A stretch of DNA of 64,000 nucleotides from Pseudopyrenochaeta lycopersici (Eukaryota > Ascomycota > Dothideomycetes > Pleosporales > Pseudopyrenochaetaceae): contig NHZP01000079.1 in NCBI GenBank assembly GCA_003313425.1, positions 62,001 to 126,000 on the forward strand. The letters are read 5' to 3'. Position 1 is the stretch's first letter. Each line of letters begins with the position of its first letter. A model generated the notes under the pieces. It was not told where the DNA came from and searched no databases. It was given only the letters and a program-made list of their open reading frames with translations. Positions 21,279-33,196 of this stretch are shown here, in pieces. The position numbers and the translations under genes were made by a program.

Positions 21279-24200
21279 AACACCCCCATAGCGCCCCAGC
21301 CTATTACAGGCAACAACAGTCCAGTCTACCAAGCAAAGAGCTACGAGTATGCTGGGCAAACGTTGGCAGGAGCTCTCCCTGTCACATTACAATACTAGAA
21401 GTAGCCTTCCAGAAGGGCATGGACGTCGTGTGCGTGCAAGAACCATTTACATGTACCAACTCGAGGACCTCCACCCACCCTGGCTATAGACATCTTGCGC
21501 CAATTAGCACCTGGGACACTCCCAGCGCGCCAGGCTCGTCGCGCCCCAGGGTGATGACCTATATCCGGAAAGGGCATCACGTAAAACACCAGACCAGAGA
21601 GAGTCTTAACCATCGAGACCTGTTATGGGTTGTTGTGAATGGAGTAGCAATACTTAACTGTTACAGACAGCCACTTACACCAGACGTACTACAATACGTC
21701 ACACACCTTGCGCCTCCCCAACACTGCCTTGTAGGGGGAGACTTCAACGTCAGGCACGAATCCTTCGAGCCTACTGTCACCGCAGCCCATGGCGGCATAG
21801 AGCTTGCTAATTGGGCTGCAGCTGCTTCTATGGACTATATCGGCGTGCCAGGGCAGCCAACACACTGCGCTGGCCATGTCATTGATCTTACCTTCTCTAA
21901 CGTCCCGTTCGCCCAGTCCGCTGTAGATGCTAGCATGCACAGCGGGTCAGACCACGAGACAATAGTAACGTCTGTCCCTACTCATACACTAGGCGCTCCA
22001 CACCTGGACCAGTATCACTACAGAGTCCCAGAGACGAGCCTACCAAAGTTCTCTGGGCTGATGGAGATAGGCGCGCAGATCATCCCAGACCCGCTCGCGG
22101 CACGGGATGCAGCGCAACTAGACAACTGCGTGGCGCTGCTAACAGAGACAATGCAGCACTCTGTGCAAACTGCAGGCAAGCCCGATCGCAAAGAAGGACG
22201 CGCCGCGCCATGGTGGACTAGGGAATGCAAGACCGCGTACCAAGCCTACCAGCGCGCTAGAAAGCTGTGCTCAGGCAGACCTCCATTAGAAGAAACACGA
22301 GCTTTCAAGACTGTGATTAGACAGGCTAAGAGGCAATACTGGAGGCATGTTATTGACAACGCGAAGGACGACAAGGACCTCTTCAAGGTTATTGCCTGGC
22401 ATAAGCTTACGCCAGAGAACCAGGACACTCCTCTTATGGTCAACGGCACCGTCATATCTAATCCCCTAGGGAAGGCAGAGGCGCTCAGAGAAGAAATCCT
22501 TAACCGGTACACAGCAGGGGAATGATCTCGGACACTACCCAGTCCAGGAGACCACAGCCACCCTTCCGTGGAGCACACACACCTCACTGGAGGAAGCTGA
22601 ACGAAACACAATAGGGGTCTCTAGCACCTCGCCAGGTACTGACCGCTCTACTGTGCGGCTGCTCCGCGCCTGTTGGGTTCAGGTTAGTGAGCTCATACGA
22701 AGGATCTTTCAGCGGTGCCTCGAACTCAACCATTTCCCAGCACAATGGAAGCTCGCAGAAGTGGCAATAATACTAAAGGCAGGGAAGACAGACCGAACGT
22801 CGCCCCGATCCTGGGGACCCATCGCACTCCTCTCCTGCATTAGAAAAGGACTTGAACGAACAGTAGCCAGAAGAATCGCGTGGACTGCTATGACCCACAA
22901 GATCCTCAGCCCCCAGCATGGAGGAGCCCTCCCAAAACGCTCTGCAGCCGATCTAACCGCAGCGTTCACCCACGACACTGAAGCTGCGTGGGCACTTGGC
23001 CAGCACGTTACAATGGTCACCCTAGATGTGCAAGGCGCTTTTGACGCTCTCCTTAAAAACCGCCTGCTACACCGAATGGTCAAACATGGATGGCCGCAAA
23101 GGACCATCCTCTTTGTAGTTTCATTCCTCACTGGCCGGAGGGTACAAGTCCGCCTGGGCCAGGTCACTACCCCCAGCTACCCTGTTGCCTGTGGCACACC
23201 CCAGGGGTCGCCTCTCTCGCCTGTACTGTACACGCTGTATCTAGCAGAGCTACTTTCTATGGATACTAAACGGAGGTTTGGATATGCAGACGACATATGT
23301 ATATACCGGCCCTCGCACTCAATGGACAACGACGTCGAGCTCTTAGGAGCAGATCTAAGGCAGATCAGAGCATGGGGCGCAGCGAATAAGGTCGCCTTTG
23401 CGCCAGAGAAGCAGGAAATAATACACCTAACCAGACAGCGGAGCAGCTATGCCCCTCCCTGTGTGGTAGACGAGCAGCTCACAGTCCACCCTATCCTCCC
23501 AGGGGGAAAACACAGCCAGCCAGCCCTGCGCTGGTTAGGAGTGTGGTTTGACCGCAGACTCACCTTTAGACGGCATGTAGCTACGCGCACTGCAAAAGCT
23601 GCCAAGGTTGCCTCATATTCGCAGTCTTGCAAGGACCACCTGTGGACCACCAGCCAGCTCCCTGCGTAAAGCTACTATTACCTGCGTGTACCCATCCCTT
23701 CTGCATGGGGCTGAATGCTGGTACAGAGGCCGCACCAAGCCGCCCCAATCACTTAAACCTGGCAGGCCGCCAGAGGTCAGCGCCTATGTTGGATGGCACA
23801 TAGCTGCCATGGACAAGATACTCGCCATAGCCGCAAGGGGCATCCTACCGGTGTGGAGAACGACCCCCACAGCCACGCTCTTTCGAGACGCTGGACTCCC
23901 ATCTGCAGTAGTGGCACTAGAGGAAGCCAAGCTCCGATTTGCAGCCCATTTACGTACCATGGATGCGGACCACCCTCTGACCAGCCGTACTGCCATCCCT
24001 AAGGTAAATAGAGGCAAGGGAGCGGGACGACCACAGCGAGTCCAGACGAGAGTCCAACATATAGGATCTCTCCTGCCAGAGATTCCTAGGACAACACTAA
24101 CAGCCCCCCACTACTCGCCTAGCTGCCGAATGGACCCAACACTCGGCATAGATAAGAAGACGGCAGCTAAGGCCTTGCAGGCATGGTGGACCCAGCTCCC

Positions 24201-25107
24201 ACCGTTAGACGTGATTATCTTTTCAGACGGCTCTGAACAATACACAAAAGCAGGAGAAAAGCGGGTCACGTATGGCTTTGCAGTGTATCAGGATGGAAAG
24301 CAGCTACAGAGTGGTCGTGGGTCACTTCACCCAACCTCACACGTCTTTGACGCAGAGGCAGTAGGGGCGTGGAGAGGCCTCCAGTACACTGTGCGGCAGC
24401 CAGATCTTAGCAGCCGCCGCATCTGGCTGTGCATTGACAGCACCTCGGTTATCTGGTGCCTTAGAGGCGACGCACCGCCTACATCGCAATGGGCCTTCCT
24501 GGAGTGCCACGGTGCCATGGAGACACACGATATCTCTATTAAGTGGGCCCCTGGCCACCTAGGTATTGAAGGAAACGAGGCGGCAGACAGACTAGCCAAC
24601 CTAGAAGCCCAGCACCCATCGCCTCCAACCGGGAAAGCCGCTATGCCCACACTCTCAGGCATCAGATCAGTTGCCCGCAAGGCACTGCGCAGCACACAAC
24701 AGATCTGGTGGTTAGACAAGAAAACGAAACTCTCAAGGTGGTATAAAAGCTGGGACTTGGACTACGCGCCACGCCGCGGACCAAGAGAGCTAGACCTCTC
24801 AAGAGCCACATTGGCTAGACTCCTTTCTATTCGATCTATGCATGGGGACTTTGCCTGGTACCATAGAAAGTTCCACCACGACGACGCGAAACTCACCTGC
24901 TCATGCCAACGCGACAAGACGCCAGAGCACCTCGTGCTATGCCGCAAGACCCTGGCAGCCTTCAGCCGATGGCCACTTCGACCACCTATGCCACCCTCTA
25001 GCCGGGCCGACGGCCTCGCGTATACTGCAGTGCTGATAGATGATCCAGAGGCCTTTGAGGCATTCACCCAGCTCACACAGTACTATAGTAAGATTTGTCC
25101 ACGGTAG
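21272..25107 (+). pseudogene. LINE ORF2: endonuclease, RT, RNase H
   Basis: The endonuclease spans 21272 to about 22000 (CVQEPF, GGDFNVRHESFE, SGSDHETI). The reverse transcriptase (about 22750-23560) has TLDVQGAFDA, GTPQGSPLSPVLY and the catalytic FGYADDI. RNase H (about 24210-24600) has FSDGSEQ, DAEAVGAWRG, CIDSTSVIW and GHLGIEGNEAAD, so all four acidic/His positions are present. A terminal CxC...HLVLC zinc block ends the frame. Only two frameshifts (near 22520 and 23605) break it, so decay is slight compared with the surrounding DNA elements. Confidence 0.9.
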
Positions 25108-25508
25108 CTCTTCCTGCCGTGCAATGGCACAGTAGTAAAAGACGCTACTGCGCCAGGCTCCAGTGTAGCACCCAGCGACACCAGCACCAGCAGCACAACG
25201 GCTGCGACACTTCTCACCCTTCTACCTCCTTCCTTACAATCTCCTCATACACTCTTGTTTCTCTTTCTACCGTAACGGCACATTATGCCATAGAGTATAA
25301 GGGGTTCTTCCCTAATGTACCCACGCGGCTCAGTCTCCCTGACTGGAAGGGGAGCTGCAGCTTGACATGGTAGCAATACCTGCGTAGGCAAGAAATGCTT
25401 TCTAAGGTAGTGCGCCTGTACTATAATTCCATAGCTTAGCACGTCGTATATGCCCTTCGGGAGGCGAGATGGTGGACTTAATCCTCATCAAACAGACGTA
25501 AAATGAAT

Positions 25509-25539
25509 ACCAACCAACCAACCAACCAACCAGCCAACC
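25509..25539 (+). repeat. LINE 3' tail of CCAA repeats
   Basis: About seven CCAA-type units follow TAAAATGAATA at the 3' end of the LINE and precede the resumed transposase gene. They mark the insertion's 3' end. Confidence 0.9.
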
Positions 25540-26370
25540 CAGAGATTATACTCAAAGATTCACCAACACCACCCCAGAAGAGCAGGATTCACATGAGAGC
25601 TCTATGTCAGTACTCAGTGGGTCTGATTGGCGGAAAATGGATCGTCTCGTACGATCTGTGGTGAAAGATCAGAGTAGTAAGGACGCGCGGAAGCTTAGTC
25701 GATCACTCCACTCTTATCCAGTTCAAAACCAGCTACTCCAACACGAGATTCTGGACTCAAGGAGGCTCTAGCTATTAAGAAGAAGCGCTCAAAGCGTGGC
25801 AAACCTCTTGATCTTCAGCAGCGCAATGAGTACCATAGAGAAGCTGTTCTCTGGTCAACTAACAAAGTCCGGGAAGGACGTGCTCATCAGGTAGTAAAAG
25901 AGCGTGCAAAGAAAAAGCTACAATTCCAAAAAGCTGAGACAGCTAAGCTCAAGAAGGCTGGTCAACTATACAAGCTCAAAATAGATCAGGAGAAGCATGT
26001 AGCGAGAGAGGCAACCAAGGTAGCCAGCGAGAAGGAGAAGGCTGATCAGGCAGCTGAGCGAGCTCGCAAGGAGGCTCAAACCGCTGAAAAAAGCTCTCCA
26101 ATTATCCCAAAAGGGTAAGAGGAAAGCCTTACAGCTACATAAACAGAATACCAAGCGCAGGAAACAGGTGGTGGATGTTGTGGGTGACGGGGAGGCCTCA
26201 GGGGCTGCATCAGCCTCTCCATCCAAGACCATGCGCCGCGGTCGCAACGTCAAACTTCCAGATGAATTCAAGTAGCATAAGTTAATCGCATGCGTTTAAC
26301 ACTCTACTACAGTATCTCGTAATAATAGCTGTTGTAGGTAGCACTACAGCCTCATTTTTAGTTGAGTTGT

Positions 26371-26484
26371 GCCTTGAGGAACGAAGAGACGAAAGGTCTC
26401 TAAGGCATGCCTTGAGGAACGAAGAGACGAAAGGTCTCTAAGGCATGCTTTGAGGAACGAAGAGACGAAAGGTCTCTAAGGCAT
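26371..26484 (+). repeat. three tandem 38-bp repeats
   Basis: Units at 26371, 26409 and 26447 are identical except for one C-to-T in the third. Each contains an internal hairpin, AGAGAC-GAAAG-GTCTCT. They lie where the right end of the pogo-type element is expected. Confidence 0.97.
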
Positions 26485-27300
26485 CGCAACCCCCCAAAAA
26501 CTCAGCCACAGCCTGTACCGCCACAGTTTGTACTGTCAAATTCTGTCCGATATCGTTGTTTTCAGTAAAGCGGTAATTAATTTAACTACTGATTTGCCCT
26601 CTTTCCGGCCTTTCCCTCGTGACCGTTAAGGACTCCTTTGTTATGTTTGATTGTTTTATGTCGCACTGGACGTGCTAAAATGATAAGAAGTCAAAATAAT
26701 TGATAATGAGCAGAAAAGTTGTATTATGTGTGTATTGTGTCTTCTTCTTATAAACCTGACCCCGCACGTCTGAGATTATATGGCAAGATTACTAATGCAG
26801 TTCTTCCTCAGGTTCCCTGAGATGATGCCTTGGCCTGCGACATTTTACGTATGATAGAGTAATTTATTGACCGCTGCATTGGCCTCTTTCATTTCTTGTC
26901 CTTATGACGTCACCGTTACGAGCAACACCCATATCGTGTGTGGATTACCGCTGTGCGTCCACCAACTCTATACTGGCTACTGCTTTGTCTAGAAGAATAC
27001 GGCCTTTGCTAACTTGCTAACTAATTAAGTTGCTAGTTTGACTAGTTTGAAGAAGACCAGTTCCATGCCTCCTCCCGAATCGTTGCTTCGCTGAGCTCCT
27101 CCAACCTCTTCTCCGCCGCGACTATATTTTCTGGCATCGTATTGCCGACGATGTCTCTCTCCCGCACCTTCGACAGCAGCACTATGCCCTACATCAGCGA
27201 ACTCCGCGACAGCTGCACCTATAAGCTATAGGGGTCGCTATACTCAGGTCTTCCCCTGCAGGGTCATACCACAACCATCTCGCATCTTTTACTCCTAATC
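26485..27300. other. intergenic, nothing recognised
   Basis: This stretch holds no supported gene or element end. Base composition is mixed and short open frames have no motif. Confidence 0.4.
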
Positions 27301-27364
27301 CACATGACCAATCCCTGCCGACAACCTCCACATGACCAATCCCTGCCGACAACCTCCACATGAC
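27301..27364 (+). repeat. 28-bp tandem duplication, 2.3 copies
   Basis: The unit starting CACATGACCAATCCCTGCCG repeats exactly at 27301 and 27329, with a partial third copy at 27357. Confidence 0.95.
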
Positions 27365-27408
27365 TTTTTCGCTACACAAAACCTCAGCCATCTTAAACTC
27401 TACTGTTA

Positions 27409-27501
27409 GTATCACTATCACCATCACTATCACTATTACTATTACTATTACTATCACTATCACTATCACTATTACTATCACAGTTACGGTCACGGTCACG
27501 C
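27409..27501 (+). repeat. imperfect (TATCAC/TATTAC)n minisatellite
   Basis: This is a run of about 15 hexamer-like units alternating CACTAT and TACTAT. Differences between units are C/T. It keeps one frame open (Ile-Thr repeats), which explains the spurious open frames on both strands. Confidence 0.93.
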
Positions 27502-29747
27502 CCTTCTACAAAGCCGGGCTCGGCTCGACTAAACTTTACTATCAATGGGAGCGATCACCGCCAGACGCGGATATCACTCCCCTCTACAACGCTTAGCTCG
27601 GCTTAACCAGACATTATTGTTAACAGAGAGGGATCGTTCCCCGGACGCCACATCCGCGCGGAACCTACTATCACGCGGGCGCCACAATTACCTGAACGCC
27701 ACTATCACAACAACCTCACTCTTATATGGACGCCGTCCACCCCGCTTCCCCGCTATTATGATCATCTGCCTAAGTTTCATGTTCCGCTGACCACCTCCCT
27801 TACTTACTGTATTGAGATTTTCGAAGTCTAGCGGACCCCTCGCGTCTTATATATTCCCTCTCTTCCTCATCATCTTCCCCTGATACCCTCTTCTCATCTC
27901 ATGAAAACTATCCTTTAACTTACCGCCCTTTATATCTCTCTTCTATCCCTAAGAAAATTTTCCCGCTAACTCCTTTTTACAATGTCTCTTTCAAGTGCTC
28001 CGCCTGATCATAATAATCCCCATCCACACGTGACGCTTGACAGCCAGGAAATTTTGATCGGCCCTATGACCATGATGTGTTTCGCGCGTATCTAAATCCT
28101 TCAGAAGTTCCCCTCTCCTGAGAAATAGCACGTTAAAGGTCTTAACTATAAGGCTGTTATCCCTATCCGCTTCCCTTCGCCAACCTAGATTAAAACCATG
28201 GAATATACGGCTCTCTAGCCGTAGACTTATGGTAATGATAATGATAATGTTAACTACGCATCTTTTAGTCTTAACTTGTCTATATAAAACTAAGCGGTTA
28301 TTTCCTCTAACTAGGATAATACGTGGTTCTTTCTATTAGGCTAAGTTTATCCCTACGCCCTTACGTAGGAGGTTGACGTAGACGATGACATAGAACCTAA
28401 TAGTGGAATGTTCAACTACACTATCGCCCCTTTCATAGTTCGAGACTAGGGGCGCCAACCATAAGTGCATTATTATAACCTTGTAATACTTTATTAACTA
28501 ATCTTAACTAATGTTCTAGCATCTCCCCTCGAACGTTAAACTTCGATAGCATCTTCTATATCATATCACTAATCGTTACCTTTCCTAGCTTATGTTAGGA
28601 CGCAGGCCTGCACCCGCTGCGCCATGCAACTAAAAAGGTATACAATAATCAGTGAACACTAATCACGCTGTGCAGAACAGTACATATCGTTAATCTAGCT
28701 CTTTTTGGCCTGACAGCTTAGCCGTCGGAATCTGGTTACACTCTTCTCCGTAACGATTACTTTCAACCTTTATTACCCTAGGCAACTTAACTATTGAAGA
28801 TCCCACTAGTTTTAGGCTTTTGTCATCTTCCCTATCTACGTTAATCTATGGATAATACGCTATATGAAGATAATAGAGAAACTGAATACCTAATTCTAAC
28901 CAAACTTTATTTTACTATATAGGAAGGCTCGCCGGCTTCCTTAATCATCGCATTATGGTCTACCTACCTAGCCGCGATTAAGACTATGTCTTTATTATCG
29001 TCCCTAAAAACTGGGGTTTCTTTACTAAATCCTCTAGAAACACCACGTCAATTGCATTCCTAATAGTTACCCTAGCTAAACGATCTTCTATAGATCTATG
29101 CTTAAAATTCATGTCTCTATTAAAGCGTAAATATAATTAACTTTCAGTCCTAGAACCTCCTAAAACATTATCTAATAGTGGAGCAAGCGTGACTATATTA
29201 TCTAGTAAGGAATAATCTAAATTCCTTATTGCAAACTAACTTGACATCTAGCACTAAACCTGCTACTGCTCATACTATAGATATGTCTAGCGTACTTGCG
29301 TCGCTGCTACCCAAACGCCTATGCGTGAATCCTTATAATAATACTCCTTCTATTATAACTCTACATATATTGTCTTATACTCTTTCTAACACACTGTTAC
29401 ATTCTTATAATTAGTTACCTACTAACTCTGCTACTAAATTATAACTACCTAGACCCTAAACCGCTTTTACTACAAATTATCTTTTATAATCCGCCACTTA
29501 AGCTCTTACTCTTTCCCCTGATGATAGACTGTATTGTCATTGTTAGCCTACTAAAAAAGTCCTGAATATTAGCTAGTCTATTACGTTAACTCTAGACATT
29601 ATTTATATAGTTCACCTATCAATCTAATACGATATTAAACTTTGAACTCGTAATCCCTCGTTTATAAGCCTTTAGATTTGTACTCCACGCTATGTGCTCT
29701 ATGACTTCGTTCCTTAAGGCTTCTTTGGGCAGCCCGCGCCTTGCGGG
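27502..29747. other. AT-rich decayed retroelement-like DNA
   Basis: No open frame of note remains. A promoter-like TATATA sits near 27850, and an ATG-started stretch near 27981 reads like the start of a gag protein before stops take over. Dense TAG/TAA codons and AT enrichment suggest a heavily RIP-mutated element. The nearby LTR fragment at 29748 may belong to it. A strong hairpin (CCCGC-GCCTT-GCGGG) lies at 29730-29744. Confidence 0.35.
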
Positions 29748-29820
29748 TTGCGCTTCCTGTAGTACTTCTGAGTTTATCTTTTATATCTAACAGGCCTTAC
29801 AGCACTTGTGTAATCTGACA
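29748..29820 (-). repeat. LTR fragment, related to the solo LTR at 60909
   Basis: Read on the minus strand from 29820, about 64 bp beginning TGTCAGATTACACAAGTGCT match the first part of the LTR at 60909-61129 with a single mismatch. The rest diverges, so only the 5' part of this LTR is recognisable. Confidence 0.7.
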
Positions 29821-30027
29821 ACTTAAGCTACTAGAGACAGCGCAGTGCAGCTGCATTTATTGTTTTGTAATTTATTTTCCTACTAGTAGAGATTAGGGCT
29901 AGCGCTGGAGACAAACCTCAGCAACCTGTAATCTCTATATTTTATTATCTTGTTCTGTTTAATATGTTAAGGGATTTCTTAACATGTTATACAGGATGCC
30001 TATGTATGTAGTGGGCCAGCTGAAAAC

Positions 30028-30202
30028 TGTTAGATAAGAGGTATAAAAACTGAAGTATACGAATACTGTATCGTGGACGGTATCACCTATGTATTATCGA
30101 TGTATCAGGTCTGTGTTTAGAAAGGAGAGAAAACAGAACCAACGAAAATACAATAAATTCTGATCCACGATCATGACCAAAAAGATTTATTAAATTCTGA
30201 CA
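30028..30202 (+). repeat. solo LTR of the Copia family
   Basis: This 175-bp copy of the Copia LTR at 33197/38281 starts TGTTAGATAAG and ends TTCTGACA. Compared with the intact LTRs, its private changes include four CpA-to-TpA transitions. The flanking pentamers (AAAAC, AATAG) do not match, so one side was rearranged; the right side abuts the palindrome. Confidence 0.92.
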
Positions 30203-30756
30203 AATAGACTAACTTTAGAGATTAATATCTACTTAACTACTAATTAGAATTATCTACTTTTTTAAAATCCTTAATGAGAATATCTTAAAAATTAACTTTA
30301 GAATTTTAAATTTATCTAGTTAAATTATATAAGTAGCTTTTTTTAAATGCTAGTAAAATTTAGCTTCTTATATAAGCTATTTATAGAAATTCTAAATAAG
30401 CTAAAACTTTCTTACTTTAGTATATAGTCTAAGTTTAAGATATAAGAAGTTATTATTTAACTAGATTTTAAAGAATTCTTGTTATGGGCGAAGAGGCCTA
30501 ACTAACGAGTGTGCATTTGTCCTATACTACAGAAGGAGAAAGATAGAGAAGAGGTTACAGGTATCCTTAGAGGATATATATATATGTTCGTACGAGCGAA
30601 GAGGAACGTGCTCCTCTGGCTGCTAACTTGTACGAGCTAATAAGAAAAGGGGGCAGAGGAGATTAAGGAGTTCTTTCCCCGTGCGATAGTAGCGAAGCCT
30701 CTCCTGCTTAAAGGGCGCAGCCCATTACAATTCTTTATTTAAGGTTTTTCAGAGTA

Positions 30757-32601
30757 ACGTGAGCGGCAAGCGAAACGCCCAGGTAAGCGAAACGCCCACC
30801 CCACCAAGCTTTACAACTTTGCACGTTAACAACTCAATCCTACAAAAAGCTACTATAGCTTATAGTAGTTTAAATTAATCCTCTACTTCTACTATATCTT
30901 TCTTACACGTGCGCTTATTGTGTCCTGCCTCTCCACAAGTTTTACAGTGTTAGATACCCCTTGTACTAGCACCTGTTTGAGCCCTCTCCGCACGCCTCTC
31001 CACCTCAAGTTAGGCATCAACGTCCCTCTGAGTAATTAAGTCCTCTCCCTCCTCCTTTGATAGGGTCCCTCCCTGCTGGATCCGCTTTTTCTTACGCTTT
31101 TTCCGCTCAGAAGCAGCTCTATTTGCCTGCTCAAGACTAGCTACTCTAGCTTCCAGCAACGTGTGTGAGTGTACCTTCAATGTTGATCCCTTTTTAACTT
31201 GTAACACTATCTTAATAATAGAATCAGGAGAGGAACTCTTATAGTCACGAATCCTCTTCATAATTAGTGTTGTTTGAGCCTCTATCTCCTAGGCGTTACT
31301 GGGTGTTTTGGGGTGCCAGGGGGTGGGCCCTGGTAGAGGTAGTGTCAGCGTGCGAGGCTTCACCTCAAGCTTTGATAGCACCACCTCTGGGCTGTGTGGG
31401 ACTAGGCCAGTTGCTTAGAAGCTAGATAGAATATTCTGCTGTAAGAACGAGGTCTCGAATACCTCCTTAAAGGAAGCTAGGAATGCTTTTTTGTCAATGT
31501 GGGTGATGTGACTGTCTGCCAAGACCCTAATCTCTCGCCGGTATGCCTGCTTCAATGGCGCAAAGCAGCCCACATCAAGCGGCTGCAGGATATAGGATGA
31601 ATGGGAAGGCATACAGAGGGTAATTATCTTGTTCTCCTCACATAGATCCTGGAAGGCAAGTGAATTATGGCTCTCGTGGCCATCAATTACTAGTAGCCGG
31701 TGACTGCCTACTGTCCAGGCTGCTGTATACTGGATAAAGTGCTGTAGCCAGGCTAGACCAAGTTCGTTGTTAGTCCAGCCGTTCTTACTAAGGCCTATAC
31801 GCTAGCCCTTAGATAGATCAGGCAACCAGGACTTGTCGTGGTTCTTGGCTTTAAAGATAATAAAGGGTGGAATTGTCCAGCCCATAGCGTTGATACCAGC
31901 AATTAACGTCACCCACTCGCGGTTGCCAGGTTGTATCCCCAGTAGTCGAGTACGTCTCTCAGACGCAGTTACTACCTTGACGGACCCTCCTACGCCCATA
32001 GTAAAGCTAGTCTTGTTAAAGTTATAGGTATCTTTATCTAGGACGCCGTACTTGGCTTTGATGTTGCGTACAAGGTCAAACTAGGGGCTAATAACAGCTG
32101 GATCGCTGCATAGGACTCTCTGGTAGTCGCGTGGCCTACTTAGTTGGGATTTAATCTCAGGCTTACGAGAGACGAAGTTTCTGGCCCATTTTTCTCCCAC
32201 CTAGCCACTACCACGAGCAGCCAGCAACTGATTCACTATCTCACGGAGATAAGACAGTGTAGGGGCAAATCCTCGCGCGTCTAGCTTCCTTATATATTGG
32301 ATAATCGCGTCTTCCTCGTGCCTGTTAAGCTTTGACGAGTTGGGTTGGCTGTCGCGTCGTAAAAGCTTTCCAGCGCGTCAGTCGCGGAGAGTCCTTCTAG
32401 GAACGTTGTAGACTGCTGCAGCTCGTCGGTCACTTAATATCGCGTCTTTTTTCATTGCTTGGATAGCTAAGATAATTCTATCCTCACAAGGGAGTAATTC
32501 AATATTAAGTTGTTGAGACATTGCAGTTAAAGGTAGAGGAGGTGTGGTCTTGGCAAGAGTGGGCGTTTCGCTTACCTGGGCGTTTCGCTTGCTGCTCACG
32601 T
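30757..32601 (-). mobile_element. 1,845-bp pogo-type element, copy A
   Basis: The terminal repeats start ACGTGAGCGGCAAGCGAAAC at 30757 and carry the tandem motif AAGCGAAACGCCCA twice; the mirror end is at 32601. TA dinucleotides at 30755-30756 and 32602-32603 are the target duplication. Copy B at 56774-58618 has the same length. The element sits at the exact midpoint of the surrounding palindrome. Confidence 0.95.
30875..32521 (-). pseudogene. pogo-type DDE transposase, copy A
   Basis: This is the same 549-codon length as copy B, with HTH Psq, CENP-B-type HTH, DDE_1 core and a C-terminal CCHC knuckle. It carries the stops shared with copy B (after LPDLSKG, after QRDVDA, and just before the CCHC knuckle). 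It also has private ones: TGA after RRTLRD near 32378, and TAG codons near 32203 and 32083. The private changes are C-to-T or G-to-A. It is more decayed than copy B. Confidence 0.9.
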
Positions 32602-33196
32602 TACTCTGAAAAACCTTAAATAAAGAATTGTAATGGGCTGCGCCCTTTAAGCAGGAGAGGCTTCGCTACTATCGCACGGGGAAAGAACTCCTTAATCTCC
32701 TCTGCCCCCTTTTCTTATTAGCTCGTACAAGTTAGCAGCCAGAGGAGCACGTTCCTCTTCGCTCGTACGAACATATATATATATCCTCTAAGGATACCTG
32801 TAACCTCTTCTCTATCTTTCTCCTTCTGTAGTATAGGACAAATGCACACTCGTTAGTTAGGCCTCTTCGCCCATAACAAGAATTCTTTAAAATCTAGTTA
32901 AATAATAACTTCTTATATCTTAAACTTAGACTATATACTAAAGTAAGAAAGTTTTAGCTTATTTAGAATTTCTATAAATAGCTTATATAAGAAGCTAAAT
33001 TTTACTAGCATTTAAAAAAAGCTACTTATATAATTTAACTAGATAAATTTAAAATTCTAAAGTTGATTTTTAAGATATTCTCATTAAGGAATTTAAAAAA
33101 GTAGATAATTCTAATTAGTAGTTAAGTAGATATTAATCTCTAAAGTTAGTCTATTTTGCAGAATTTAGGTGTAAAAAGTGTTGCGTTACGTGGGGT

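Larger units (their letters stand above)
19460..25543 (+). mobile_element. near full-length Tad-type LINE
   Basis: This is a non-LTR retrotransposon of about 6.1 kb inserted in the pogo transposase gene. It is GC-richer than its host element. It has two overlapping reading frames: a gag-like ORF1 with zinc knuckles, and an ORF2 with endonuclease, reverse transcriptase and RNase H. Its 3' end is a CCAA-repeat tail rather than poly(A). The exact left junction (about 19445-19475) and the target duplication are unclear; CCCCAAG on the left and CCCAGAG on the right are only a weak candidate. Confidence 0.88.
18320..26275 (+). pseudogene. pogo/Tc1-type DDE transposase split by a LINE
   Basis: The 5' piece encodes an HTH Psq domain (LANAYGVDRRTIARRH), a CENP-B-type HTH (GLPPSRAMIRNFASQIA...GKNWVDRFVKRHS), and the first catalytic block IYNMDEKGF. 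A frame change near 18820 and others follow before RLLILNGHRSYVSMDF and PPHSTHSLQPLDVSMF. In place of the expected Asp, the second block has Asn (LNGHRS). The piece after the LINE gives VLSGSDWRKMDRLVRSVVKD and a lysine/glutamate-rich coiled tail ending RRGRNVKLPDEFK at 26275. It cannot be expressed as one protein. Confidence 0.8.
18214..26484 (+). mobile_element. pogo-type transposon interrupted by a LINE
   Basis: The left end begins CCGAGGCTCACCTCGTAACG at 18214, just after a TA (18212-18213), and carries three subterminal copies of CGTAACGCCC. The transposase starts at 18320, is cut near 19460 by a LINE, and resumes near 25545. The 3' UTR (about 26310-26365) contains a motif also found in the elements at 38.5 and 55.3 kb, including TACAGCCTCATTTTT. 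The matching right terminal repeat is missing; a 3 x 38-bp tandem array sits where it should be. Confidence 0.75.
30203..33157. repeat. long palindrome, ~553-bp arms, transposon at centre
   Basis: The left arm (30203-30754) and right arm (32604-33157) are near-perfect inverted copies, with only a few differences (for example near 30265-30295). Removing the central transposon and one TA gives a continuous palindrome with centre CAGAG-TA-CTCTG. The outer half of each arm is very AT-rich. The inner half is GC-richer, with motifs such as GGGCGAAGAGGC and a TATATATATA tract. No coding capacity is seen in the arms. Confidence 0.95.

Noticed and set aside
26371..26484. Possible CRISPR-like repeats
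   Set aside because: The units are directly adjacent with no spacers, and the genome is fungal.
27194..27596. Open frames on both strands with Ile-Thr or Val-Ile repeats
   Set aside because: They are translations of a hexamer repeat and have no start context or conserved sequence.
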